From the NCBI RefSeq assembly GCF_001039355.2, contig NW_019775610.1, positions 1 to 64,000 of the forward strand: a DNA stretch of 64,000 nucleotides, written 5' to 3'. Position 1 is the stretch's first letter; each line of letters begins with the position of its first letter. Below the pieces are notes generated by a model, which was given only the letters and a program-made list of their open reading frames with translations, had not been told where the DNA came from and did no database searches. The position numbers and the translations under genes were made by a program. Positions 53,611 through 64,000 of the stretch are shown here, one piece after another. The DNA is from Lingula anatina. Lineage: Eukaryota; Brachiopoda; Lingulata; Lingulida; Lingulidae.

Positions 53611-53771
53611 GCTATACCACCTAGCGGTCAGTGAGTGTGAACAACTACTCACGTCAGTCTGATGAAGGCCTTCGACCAGGTTGGCCGTAAGCTAACGGTA
53701 CGGAAAATTTTAGGCTTGTGTCTGAGAATTTTCATATTTATCCAACAACCAAGCTAATGAACCTTTTTGCT
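53611..53771. mobile_element. 161-bp insertion with 10-bp target duplication and hammerhead-like core
   Basis: Flanked by CAAAGGAAAG at 53601-53610 and 53772-53781; copy 1 has this 10-mer once and lacks the insert. The long duplication suggests retroposition. Inside is CTGATGA (53659-53665) followed by a GGCC/GGCC helix and GTAA at 53687, where a hammerhead ribozyme would have GAAA. GCTA/TAGC and GGT/ACC flank it as a possible outer stem. Confidence 0.6.
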
Positions 53772-54020
53772 CAAAGGAAAGGGTCATTCTCAACAAAATA
53801 GGGTGACATAAAAGCAATTACTTAGTTATATATTTTGTTTTTATATCACCTTATTTTGTTTGAAATGACCGTTTCCCATGTTTACTTGCCACTGGACTCA
53901 TTTTTTCAAGTGTATAGCACTGCAATTTAGGTACATCCCTTAAAAGGCTTTAATTTCAGGTGTATGCAGTGGCTGATAAGAAAAGGGAGGGGGCATATTG
54001 AGCACATGCTTCCCCCCCCA

Positions 54021-55043
54021 TTTCGAAACTTCAAAAATACCCTTCTCTCTTATTTTCTTCCATCTTTTCCTCTTCCTTTCCTCTTAAAAAAGGATAAAAA
54101 GCTAAGAAAAACTTAACAAAGTAATTTTGTATCTTGTGCCCCAAATATTATGATAAAATTAACCTCTTCTTCTGTTTTACATTTCTTGGCGGTGTTTCCC
54201 CCCCCCCCCCCCTTTTTAGCGAAATCCTAGATCCATTTAATTAGTGGATTTAAATCCAATTTTTAATATTTTAATGTGACACCTAGTAGCATATGCACAT
54301 TCAATGATTTCAGCAATTCTTTTAGTACATTCTTGTGACCATCTAAAAAAAATCATATACTATCATCGAGGAGACATGGTCTATTGCACAATTCCTTAAC
54401 ATCAGTAATTTCCTCCAAGTGTATCTACCTATCGTACACTGGTGAACTAATAATATTCGATAGCAAATAAGATTGTGGAAATGGAAGAAATCCCCAAGAA
54501 ATTCTGTCTTATTACATCTAAGGCTTGATATTCAAGTAACATTAATCATTTAAAGTATGCATAGTATGTGCAATGTGTGCCTTTTGTACTCCAAATATAG
54601 GGACATGCATAATTGTCTAAATTAAAAGTACCAAAATGCCAAGATGAATTCAATAAACTATTTCCATAAATGGATGCTGTTTGGTACAGTATAACAGGAT
54701 GAAGGTGGTAATTTTCTAGTTTCTAGGTTGTCCTTGAAGTCACTTGTTTGTATCTGTCAGTACTTATGCTTAGATATCCAGTTTGGACAGGTTCATTGGT
54801 TGTTTACTAAATTGTACCTACTGGCAATCTCAATAGAAAACTTTATTGACTAATTCCCCATAAAATCTGTGGATGAATTAAAAGTTTAAAACATTTCATA
54901 TTTTATTTAAAACCCAATTAATGATTGATTGACATTGACTCACTTTTTTCCATCTAATTTCCATTCACTTTTGGCTTTGTATGCTAGGTACGTACTTATC
55001 CCAGATGAGACCTCATAACACCCTGTGTTACAAACTCTCCAGG
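54021..55043. other. Intergenic AT-rich DNA
   Basis: No gene recognised. It includes poly-C runs near 54200 and unremarkable AT-rich sequence before the promoter-like block at 55044. Confidence 0.4.
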
Positions 55044-55149
55044 CTATAAATAACCACACCTTGTGTCTCCCACTGTATATCATTTGCAATTAAAGTTCTT
55101 TTTGGTTCCTTCAAGCTAAATATTGTTCAAGTTACTTGAAACGGCAAGG
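55044..55149 (+). promoter_or_regulatory. Putative TATA promoter and first non-coding exon of the sulfur-transporter-like gene
   Basis: CTATAAATA at 55044-55052 is a good TATA box. About 95 bp downstream CAAGG|GTATGC could be a donor ending exon 1 at 55149, joining the acceptor TTTTACAG that ends at 55247. Alternatively transcription starts farther upstream. Confidence 0.4.
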
Positions 55150-55310
55150 GTATGCTTTAGTGTAGAGGTTTGTTTCAACATATTTTTGAAGCGCAGGGTG
55201 CATTCAATAGACCATGTTTAATTCTTTCTTCATTTCTTCTTTTACAGAACAATACCTGTGAATATTTCTTACCCCAGAATACTCCTTTCATCTTGGCTGT
55301 TAGAGGTGCA

Positions 55311-58300
55311 ATGGCTACAGTGAGAAGGCGTCCTATACATGATGAAACTGAACAAACTCATCCTGGTGCAGAACTTGGGGAGGGAGATTCCTTGTTGCAC
55401 AAACTGAAAGTCATTGGAGTTTGTACATCTGCTGGAGTTGTATTTGGAATTGCTATGGAAAAAGGAAGAGGTATGTGTTTTTTGTGTGTTTTCATAATCA
55501 GATTTGTGTATGAGGAAGGGGGGCTTTGTGTGTTGTGACCTATCTTTCTTGTGATTTGAACAAGGAAGTAGTTTTATTACTTATAAGATGAAAAGGATTT
55601 AAACCCATCTTACCAACTCTACCAAAATATTTTGCTACCAGCAATAGTCGTGTCATACAACCTGTTATGCTTTATTTATTTTAGAGAATCACATTTCATG
55701 AGTTTTAGGCAGTTTAAATACAGAAAAATTGATAGAATTAAAGAAAACAAAGGCTTGTTGGAACTGGCATTTGCCCTACTCTTCTGGAGGGTAGTAAATC
55801 CCATTCACAGTGGTATTTTGAACTGTGGTTAAATTCCTACCTTAGTTTTATTGATATTTGTAGTTCCTTTCTATTCATGTTTGAAATAAATGCACATGGC
55901 AGTTAATTTAGGAATCTGTGTGGTTTACTTTCTACCACAGTTGTTTTTTAAACATGTAAACACAAGATGCAAGTCAGGGGCAGATTTTGGCCGTCTTCTG
56001 GGTCTTCCGGAAGTCAGTCAGATTTTCAAGTTTACACTGAGGGGTATTTAATTTTCTCTGATGGAAGATGGTCAAAAATGAAGGATGGATCAACAAAGAT
56101 AATTCGGAAGACTTGTCAGTTAAATAGCTCTGTATCCGCCCCTGCAAGTGCCACTGGCTATTAAAATTTTAAGCAAATGAACAACCAGAATTCTACTGCA
56201 TAAACCCCCTTTCTGCATCCTTTGTGGGACCATGAAACTGGCATCACTGTGGTCATAAGAAGGAGGTGCAAGCATCATTTTGGTTGCAGAATGAATGCTC
56301 AATGATTTGCCAGTTGTCAGCATGTAGATTTTTTTTTAAGTGTCAAATGGGGTCTTGCTATGAGACACAAAATGGATGTCGTCCAGTGTAAAGGGGGCTT
56401 TAATGGATTGTTGTTGGTGTCTAATAACTTTGTTTGAGAACTTATGTGGCACATAACATGCTTTTAACTGTTCAGAGAGTTTTTATTTTTTAACTATTTA
56501 AAAATCAGGAGTAACAATGAAAAATTTGCCATTTCTGCAAATACATGATAATAATAATATTATTATTATCATTATGAATAGATAAATAAATCCCAACAGT
56601 GAATGCACATGATCTGCAGTGCTCAAGAGTGCTCACGAGGCAGCAACTTTGGAATTCCAAGGTTAATTGGTGTTTTTGGTTCAATATGAATGTAAGGAAC
56701 AGGATTTAGATTGCTAGCATGCTGTATTGGTTAATTGAACCCCAGGTTAATGTCTCTGATTATAGAGGTGTCTGGCACTAGTAGAATGTATAGGTCATAT
56801 TCATGTAATATATATATAAATATAATATATATATATAAAATAGGGATGTTAAATAATCTGTACCTCAAATTTTGATTTGTAAAAAAAGTCAAACATAATT
56901 TAGTGGAATCTCATGTGGTTCTCTACATGGTATTGCTTTATAACATTATATCATCAAAAAACTAAAAAAAAAAAATGGAACCTTCATATATGGAACCTTC
57001 ACAGATGCATGCACTGTATATTGGCATACCATACCTGTGGACTGTGTAGTAAGAAGGGTCAGCTCAGATGTATGATTGTGTTGTTGTCTTTTCTGTAGCA
57101 GTGTTCTGCCTTGGCTGGAGATGAATATGCATGTGCTTTAGTTACAAACATATCCAGTTGCATGTGTCTTACTTCAATTTTCATGATTCTTTTCCATGGT
57201 TAAAACCCAATGTTTGCTTTTATAGTAACGATTGATTGTAATTATCTGATTCCAATTTATTTTGGAAAGGGACACACTGTTATAAAGGTGATGTTACTGG
57301 TATTGCTGCTGTAATGTGAAATTAGCTTTGGTTATATTTTTGATTTATTTGAACCATATAGACTGTGATCATTTACTTTCACATTTTGGGGTAGTTTTGT
57401 CAAATGAATGTGCCCAAATGCAAGCAATAAATCCTTAACATCAACAGCATTGTGTTCATTTGGTGGCTAATTGCATTTATGGATAACATTATTCATATAA
57501 ATATGCTATCTGTTTGAGCAGAAATTGAAATTTATGCCAGGCAAAAGTGTGAAGATGTTTGCTATTTTTGTTTTCAGTCTTTGAACCCGAAGTTATCCGT
57601 TCCCAAATGGTGTTTGAAAAATATATAATGCTGAAAATGTTCCTCTCAGCTGTTTCCTCAGGTAAGGGACAGATCACACCTATCACACCAGTCACACCAA
57701 CCACAATTGCCTGGTACTAACTGTCTGCTGACCCTTTAGAATGTGTTGTCTTAGGGGTTTTGAAAACCAATGTGCCATTATCCCCATGAAGTTCTACTTC
57801 ATCTTGCATGTCATGTAGGGCACAGAATTCTTAATAAGTGATAGACATTGACATGTTGCATGTGTACTCTACATACTATAGCACTTGTAGATTTAGATAT
57901 AGACACTAGTACTAGTTTTAGTTTCTGTGAATGCAAATCTCCATTATAAAAGGCAAACCAAATATGCTTCCAGGTATGTTCTCTATGTCTGTGTTGTCCA
58001 TGTTGCCAGTGACCCAAAGAAAATTTCAGAAGGCACAGATAGAATACGTAGCCTGTCTTAACAACAAAGGACTACTTACAGTAACTCTTGGGGCAGGGCT
58101 TTTAGGAGTAGGCATGACCTTGTCTGGAGCAGTAAGTGTCATGCATATATGTGTTAGTGTATAATATTATACACATTTGCATTTTACTATTTATTAGATT
58201 TTTTATCACTCACTACCCCTGCATTATTGCTGCAGCCATTAGAATAGCTATATAGGAATGCATGTATAATGTATAAAAATTAGGGAGCTTTACTACCTTT

Positions 58301-61300
58301 TAAAAAAATTATTATTCATTTTTATTTTTGTGGATGATGCTTTATAAGTTGCAATTTTCTAAACATTACAATGATTTATCTATAAGGTTTATCCGTAGGT
58401 CTAAGAGGACCTTTGCAATGGCTGCGTAGATAACAGGGGCGGATTTAGGGCGTCTTCTGGGTCTTCCGGAAGACGGTCAGATTTGTCAAGTTTACATTGA
58501 CGGGTAACTAATTTTTTCTGTCGGAAGATGGTCAAAAATGGAGGATGGATCAACAAAGATAAATTGGAAGACTGTCAGAAAATAACTCTGGATCCGCCCC
58601 TGGATAATACATAATATTTTCAATTCACTTTACAAGGTTGCTCAGTGCTGTTATAGGTTATTTCACAATGTATTATCTGTTGGTTTTTGTAGTGTCCAGG
58701 AATGGTGTTAGTTCAGGTTGGTGCTCTTGCTGAAAATGCAAGTAAGTCATTTGAATTCCTTTTGAACCAGTTAATTTGATTTGAGTTGTTTTTTTTTAAT
58801 GAGTTTAGATCCTGGTAATGATAAGATCACATTTGACACTTGAAGTGAATTGCAATGATTTTGGAGGTGGAGAGATATGTGTTAAATGAAATTGAGTAAA
58901 TAGATACAATATATTCTGCACTCATTTTTTTCTTGCTCTTTTGGGAAATATAAGCTGTCCAGCCATTATGTTAATAATTTCATCATTTTAGTATACACCT
59001 TCTCTGGAGCTTTATTGGGTGCTGCACTGTATGGATTTGTAGAGCCAGCTGTGGTGAGACTTACCAAACCCAGCAAGCCTATGACAGTATTAAGGTATAT
59101 CTAATCAACATATTTCACCTAAATTGATATAATTTGTTTTAACAAATAAGAATTAGAATGTATAGAAATTAAAGCACAGGAATACCTTATATTCTGGTAA
59201 GACACATCCACATGAGCTTAATTGTTATCCTTGCCTCATTTATATGTAAAAACATATTGCATTTTACATTTTATTTCTCCCAAGCAGCTTATGTTAATTT
59301 TTGTCTTTGTCGGTTTGTAAGTGAACAGCCTAACTCAAAGAGCTACAGACATTTTGATAAATATTTTGAGGATGGGTCAGAAATGGTCTTATCAACTTTG
59401 AATTGATCATATTGTAATCAATCCAACAATTTATTAATTGATAATAATAATTAAGTTTAGCTGCCTTGACAGAGGTCTGTGCTCTCTGAGTGTTTTTCTT
59501 GTTGAAAATTTGAATTGCCTTGATACAAATGATATCCTGACAATGTTTTAGCCTTGATGGTGCCACACACAGCCCATACTTTGTTCTTGCACTTCCTATG
59601 GCGGCCATGTTGGGAATGGCGGTGGCAGGACTGGAACTGTGGAAGCCATGGCAGACTGAGTTAGCAGTAGGTTTTCATCTCCTGTTTTTGTAGAATAAAA
59701 TTGTGAAGAAAAATGCATGATGCTTAAAATGTTTTCACTTCTTTGATGCTTTATAATGTTGACATGTCTATTTTTAGTGGATTTTTTTTTTTCAAATTTA
59801 CTGTAGTGTTAGACTTTTCATTAGATTGGTCTGAGGAGAAGATTTGAAGGAATTTGTGTAAAACCAGTGTACTAGTTCATACACTTAAACTTTTTTTATT
59901 ACTTTGCAAATTTTTGAATGCACTTTGCTCAAAAAAAAAAAAAAAAAAAAAAAAAAGACCTGTAAAGCATGGGTACTTGGTAGTAAAATATTTGATAAGA
60001 ATCTTCATGAGGTGTGCAGCCTTAACAACTGTTCTTGTAGGTTGACAGTGCAGTAGGAACATCCTGGCTGAGTGCTAGAGCTTGGCCCCCAGCCTTAGCA
60101 GGGGCTATCATAGGTCTGCTACAGGTGCCCATCCTTCTCGCAGTCAGCGACACTCTAGGGGGAAGCAGCAGCTACTGTACAATAGTCAGTCAGTTACTGG
60201 TGAACAGACCCCTGGAGAATTTGTCATCCTATTTGAGAAAATTCAAGAAAGGAATGGGAAACTGGTGGCAGGTGGGTCACCCGTTTTTTTTTTTATTCTG
60301 TAGGTCGAGTGTAACATAGCTGAGGGGCATGCAGACATGCCCAGTTTGGTATGCAGGTGGGGTACACATATACAATGTAAGTGACTTAATCCATAACAGC
60401 AGGACAACACAGTTTTCAATTTTTGGGGTACAATTTACTGGTCCAATAATTTAACAAATCAGTTGTTGTTGTTGTTGTTTTTATTAAGTGAAATAAAAAT
60501 CAGGTCTGACGATATAAGATGATTTGAAAAATGCTGTTTATATCATTTGGTTGATGGCTTTAGATAATCAGCTGACCTTGGGGTCAGACAGAAACATATC
60601 ATCTGTCACCACAGTACAAAACTCTTTTTTACTTTAAATCAAAATGCTGTGCATTGTGTTACATACCACCTGTGTGAAGTGAATATGCAGGAGTTAAAAA
60701 CATTTTGTTTACCTCCTGTTTACTTCCAGATTTACAAAATAAACAACATTATAATTATAATCTGAAGGCTTTGATTTTTCATTTAGTTTTACCTTGTCAT
60801 ATGTTTGGTTTTAGGCCCATACCAATAGTGTACCTATAAATGTTCGTATTTTTATAAGCAAGCTAGAATGTACACCTTTCTTTTAGAATATGAAAAGAGG
60901 TTAAGACATTAGCATTAAACATGACACCTTCGGTCAGGACTCTGGTATTCCTACATCTTAAAATCAGATTACATCCCAGGAATTAGATCACAAACAAGTA
61001 ATTCAACTGAAATAATATTATTCTCTCTTCCAGGTATTCTACGTCAGTGGTGCTGTGCTGGGTGGTTACCTGTCTGCCTCTGCCTCCGGATCCCTAGGCA
61101 CAGCTAGGGGGGTGGCACCACTGTCTGCATTGACAGGTGGTGCCCTGATGTTGTTTGGTGCTAGGCTGGCTGGAGGCTGCACCAGGTGGGTAACACAGCA
61201 GTCTGTCCCACTAGGCAATTACACACTTAAAAGGGGCACCAGACCTGTAAAAAAAGTTACTATTATACTTAATACAAGCCCACTTTTAGACCCCCAATTG

Positions 61301-61701
61301 CTAGATGGACTAGTAGCTTAAAAGTCTCTGGCACTGACTATGGCAAATCAAGATTTTGATGGTGCATTCAGATATGTTACCATCTAATTACAGCCCATAG
61401 AAATATTTCATACCTAGGTCATTATCTTGTGCAGCACTAGCTTAAAAATGTCAGAGGTAATATATTCTTCCTGCATGGCTATTGTTATCAGAATAGTATG
61501 TGCATATCTTTATATAGGGGCCATCGTTTTAATTTTAATGATTGTAATTTCTTATATTTAAGATTTATTTCTTTATTTTTCAGTGGACATGGGCTTTCTG
61601 GTGTTGGCCTGCTTAATTTACTGTCATTTGCGGCTGTGCCAGCCATGTTTGGAGGAGGCATTCTAGCAGCTTTAGTCCTGAAAAACTTAGGCACTCTGTG
61701 A
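55311..61701 (+). CDS. YeeE/YedE (TsuA-like) sulfur-transport family membrane protein
   Basis: Nine coding exons: 55311-55470, 57578-57661, 57974-58131, 58693-58741, 58992-59094, 59552-59666, 60041-60271, 61034-61185 and 61584-61701, giving 389 residues. Hallmarks of the sulfur-transport family (Pfam Sulf_transp) are GVGMTLSGACPG (Cys135) and FGARLAGGCTSGHGLSG (Cys349), each in a hydrophobic region; about nine membrane segments are visible. Bacterial TsuA/YeeE imports thiosulfate, with conserved cysteines holding the substrate. The N-terminal motif here is FGIAMEKGRVFEPEVIRSQM, without the Cys seen in TsuA, resembling the YedE-type branch. Both signature motifs are interrupted by introns, so this is not bacterial contamination. 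The frame is open upstream of the ATG to 55248, so an earlier start is possible. Thiosulfate or sulfide handling is inference. AATAAA is at 62570. Confidence 0.88.
55975..56144. mobile_element. MITE with CAGGGGCGG-type ends, copy B (170 bp)
   Basis: Starts CAGGGGCAG and ends ATCCGCCCCTG, flanked by CAAGT (55970-55974 and 56145-56149). It shares GTCTTCTGGGTCTTCCGGAA and GATGGTCAAAAATG with copies A and C. It lies in the first coding intron of the transporter-like gene. Confidence 0.88.
58434..58602. mobile_element. MITE with CAGGGGCGG ends, copy C (169 bp)
   Basis: Starts CAGGGGCGGATTTAGGGCG and ends GATCCGCCCCTG, flanked by GATAA (58429-58433 and 58603-58607). It is the best-preserved of three copies and lies in the intron between exons 57974-58131 and 58693-58741 of the transporter-like gene. 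Confidence 0.9.
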
Positions 61702-62600
61702 AAAAAATCTGCAAAGATTAAAAAAATATGAGATCTGCTGACAACATGTTTGACTTCTACTACTGCACTCACAACATCTTTTTAATTTGAACAAGTTACG
61801 TTTGCCACCAGACCAAGAAGTAATTCTGAAGTTTGTTTACTAAGCAGCTTTTTTTTTTTTCTAAGCAACTATTTTTTTTCCATATTAGGTTTTAGTATGG
61901 TCTGGTTGCATTTAGAGAAAGTTTAAAATGAGCTAAGTCATTAACTTGTGATATTAACAACAAAGATTTGAGATTCCTGTTAAAGTGACAAACATTATAT
62001 TGTTTGATATGATTTATCTGTATTTTAAGAGACATTTTGAGGGGTCTTGTTGTTTAAATGCAATTAACCAATTTTCTGGCTTACACAACCATTTTTAGCA
62101 ATAGCCAACCATCACTATTAGGCAAAACTTGAACACACCGAAAAGAAGAAAGAAAAATATTTTGGAATTCTTATCTTCACGTCATGTGAGTTAAGGAAAT
62201 AGTTCAATAGCAATGTGCCTTTCAGACATTATCACTAGCCACTTTTTCAAAATCTATCAAATTTATCACTTAAAACTGTTGCAGTTTGTCACACTTTAGC
62301 ACCTTTTGCAAATCTCTAGAAGACAGCATTCAGTTTCTTGGGAGAAGTTTTTATTCATGTCAGTTGTTCCTTATTTAATAATTATTGTTCATTTTGCACA
62401 TGGTAAAAATATAATGATTTTGCCTTTAAATGGTAGAAGCAATAGAATGCTTTTTAAGAGACATTTGATACTATTTAGACCAAGTCATGTTGACAGCTGT
62501 ATTTAAATATTCATAATTAGTTGTAATGTCGATGTATAATTTTTACATTCCACACACGTTTGTATAAAAAATAAATCATACAATGCTAAGATATTTGACT
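61702..62600 (+). other. 3' UTR of the transporter-like gene
   Basis: AT-rich sequence after the TGA at 61701, with an AATAAA at 62570-62575 as the likely poly(A) signal. No coding features. Confidence 0.5.
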
Positions 62601-62773
62601 TTTATATCAGCACAAGTTCCTGCAATGGTGTTTTCCCTTGCAAACAGGAGATATAGTTGGTAACTTGATCACCAACTTCACTGACGGTTGCATAACTGCT
62701 TGCATATCAAGTACTCCCAAGTTGAATCAAGTAATTTTCCTATTATTCTTTTATTATGTTCAATGGTTCTAGG

Positions 62774-62876
62774 TGCAGTATTTGTGGAAGTTTTGTTGAC
62801 TACTCTAAAAGAATCCCACAAAGATATTTACAATTACCTTAGAGAAAATGTCTTGCCCCCTATTTTTTCCAAGTGA
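62774..62876 (+). CDS. Possible terminal exon of an unknown transcript
   Basis: An acceptor-like GGTTCTAG at 62766-62773 is followed by an open frame of about 34 residues (GAVFVEVLLTTLKESHKDIY…), a TGA at 62874 and an AATAAA at 63012. This could be an alternative last exon of the upstream gene or the end of another. A second frame over the same bases reads CSICGSFVDYSK, so coding status is doubtful. Confidence 0.25.
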
Positions 62877-64000
62877 TGGAGAGACTCATTTTTGCAGCCA
62901 GATTGTATATTTTGATAGTTTATAAATTCAACTTAAAATATTGTTGTAAGAATATGTTTGTATAGGTCATTGTTGGCCATTCTTAGGTTTTTATAAGTGA
63001 TTTTTAGATGAAATAAACACCAGTTTCTTTTTCAATAGAGAATGTCATATTTTGGTCAAGTATTTGATCACTAGTATCTTATTGACGGCCATTTTGGAGT
63101 TCTTTATGCTGTCGAGCATTTGAAAGTAATGATTGCATTTCCAACAATTGATTTTTTATCTCAATTGTAACAAATGGTGCCATTTGGTACGGTATAGAAC
63201 TATGATTCAGCCAGTCAAAATTCTAATTTCAAGAGGGGACCATTGGTGTGATTTTTTTCAGAAATCGAAGGGGGTGTTACATGTAGGACCCCCCTGACAC
63301 CCCCTAAATCTGCCACTAAAAACTATTGCTCCTAGTCCCGTTGCGGAGTATAAGTTTCTATTTAAGTACCCAGGCATTTTATATATTAATCGGTATGTGG
63401 GGCTTTAAGTAAGTTGAAATGTTACCCCCGTCTTAATTATGTTTTCACGATGAAACAGCGATTTTTGAAAGCCGTTAAGAGTCGTTTGATGGTTGTTTTG
63501 AACATAATGTATCACGGGCCTCAGTTTAAATGGCATGAAAACACGGAAACAGCAAAGATAGTGGTATTGAATAACTATTTCTGCACGGTTTCTTTTCACG
63601 TGCGCACACCCTCATACACATGTATAATCAAAACTGTGTGAAAAAAAAACAGTCGCGGCTAATCAAGCTGATAACAATATCCGCCAACAGTGTATCGTTT
63701 CGTAAAATTTTTCACTGTACAACTTAAGAAGTGTTATTCATATTTGAAACAATAAATCCAATTTTGCCAAGATAGCAGTGGTTGGTACGACGAAAAAAGT
63801 AGATTGAAAATATTTTATTTTAAGGTTTAAAACATCAGGAAGTTGCCTTTTTAATTTAAGATGTATTCTCGTGACGAGACAGATGACCCGCATTTTTGAT
63901 ACATATTAAACATTTCCATGTAGTTGAAGTTAATGAACTTTAAATACTTTGAGAGGCAAATATTAGCGACAACTAATTGTTATTTATTGGTATTTATTGT
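62877..64000. other. Unassigned right end of the window
   Basis: No recognisable gene. AATAAA at 63012 follows the doubtful exon. The stretch 63240-63320 (GGGGGTGTTAC…CACCCCCTAAATCTGCCAC) looks like a decayed repeat end. From about 63330 the sequence has more CG and could be near another promoter, but nothing firm can be called. Confidence 0.3.

Larger units (their letters stand above)
51397..54020. repeat. Segment duplicated from 49571-51395 (copy 2, with two insertions)
   Basis: Collinear with copy 1 to the poly-C run near 54015. It differs by substitutions, a 626-bp inverted-repeat transposon at 52937-53562 and a 161-bp insertion at 53611-53771. The ERR response element repeats at 51743-51751. 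Confidence 0.9.

Noticed and set aside
63240-63320. Possible further member of the CAGGGG MITE family
   Set aside because: It has C-rich and TCTGCC-like similarity only; no paired ends or target duplication could be found.

Overview
The window is AT-rich animal nuclear DNA. It has spliced genes with GT-AG introns, long introns, AATAAA signals, microsatellites and small DNA transposons. The gene content (an estrogen-related receptor, GPATCH2, a consortin homologue, a TEX43/SPMIP10 homologue and an animal member of the YeeE/YedE sulfur-transporter family) suggests an invertebrate, probably marine. I cannot name the phylum from sequence alone. Exon structures were assembled by hand: every junction listed keeps the reading frame and uses GT/AG, and the identifications rest on remembered family motifs, not on a search.

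Layout, left to right. (1) 1-486 (+): last two coding exons of an unidentified gene. (2) 1431-2313 (-): a four-exon, 136-residue TEX43/SPMIP10-like gene, divergent from (3) 3428-6117 (+): GPATCH2, 443 residues, with a non-coding first exon ending at 2465. (4) 9319-13181 (+): consortin-like gene, 434 residues, non-coding first exon ending at 8484. (5) 44162-21076 (-): estrogen-related receptor (ERR), 414 residues in six coding exons over 23 kb, with a probable non-coding first exon at about 49.3 kb; it converges on the consortin gene, and candidate poly(A) signals of the two lie about 40 bp apart near 15.8 kb. (6) 49.5-55 kb: no clear gene; a 1.8-kb segment occurs twice around a single N, probably two haplotypes placed in tandem, and the second copy carries two insertions missing from the first. 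(7) 55311-61701 (+): a nine-exon, 389-residue sulfur-transport-family membrane protein. (8) 61.7-64 kb: its 3' UTR and possibly a terminal exon of a further transcript.

The neighbours are not an operon or pathway. ERR next to GPATCH2 echoes the ESRRG-GPATCH2 pairing in vertebrates, so the block may be old microsynteny. The least expected items are the intron-containing animal thiosulfate/sulfur transporter homologue, a family of about 165-bp CAGGGGCGG-ended MITEs with 5-bp target duplications, and a transposon insertion with its own empty site inside the same window.
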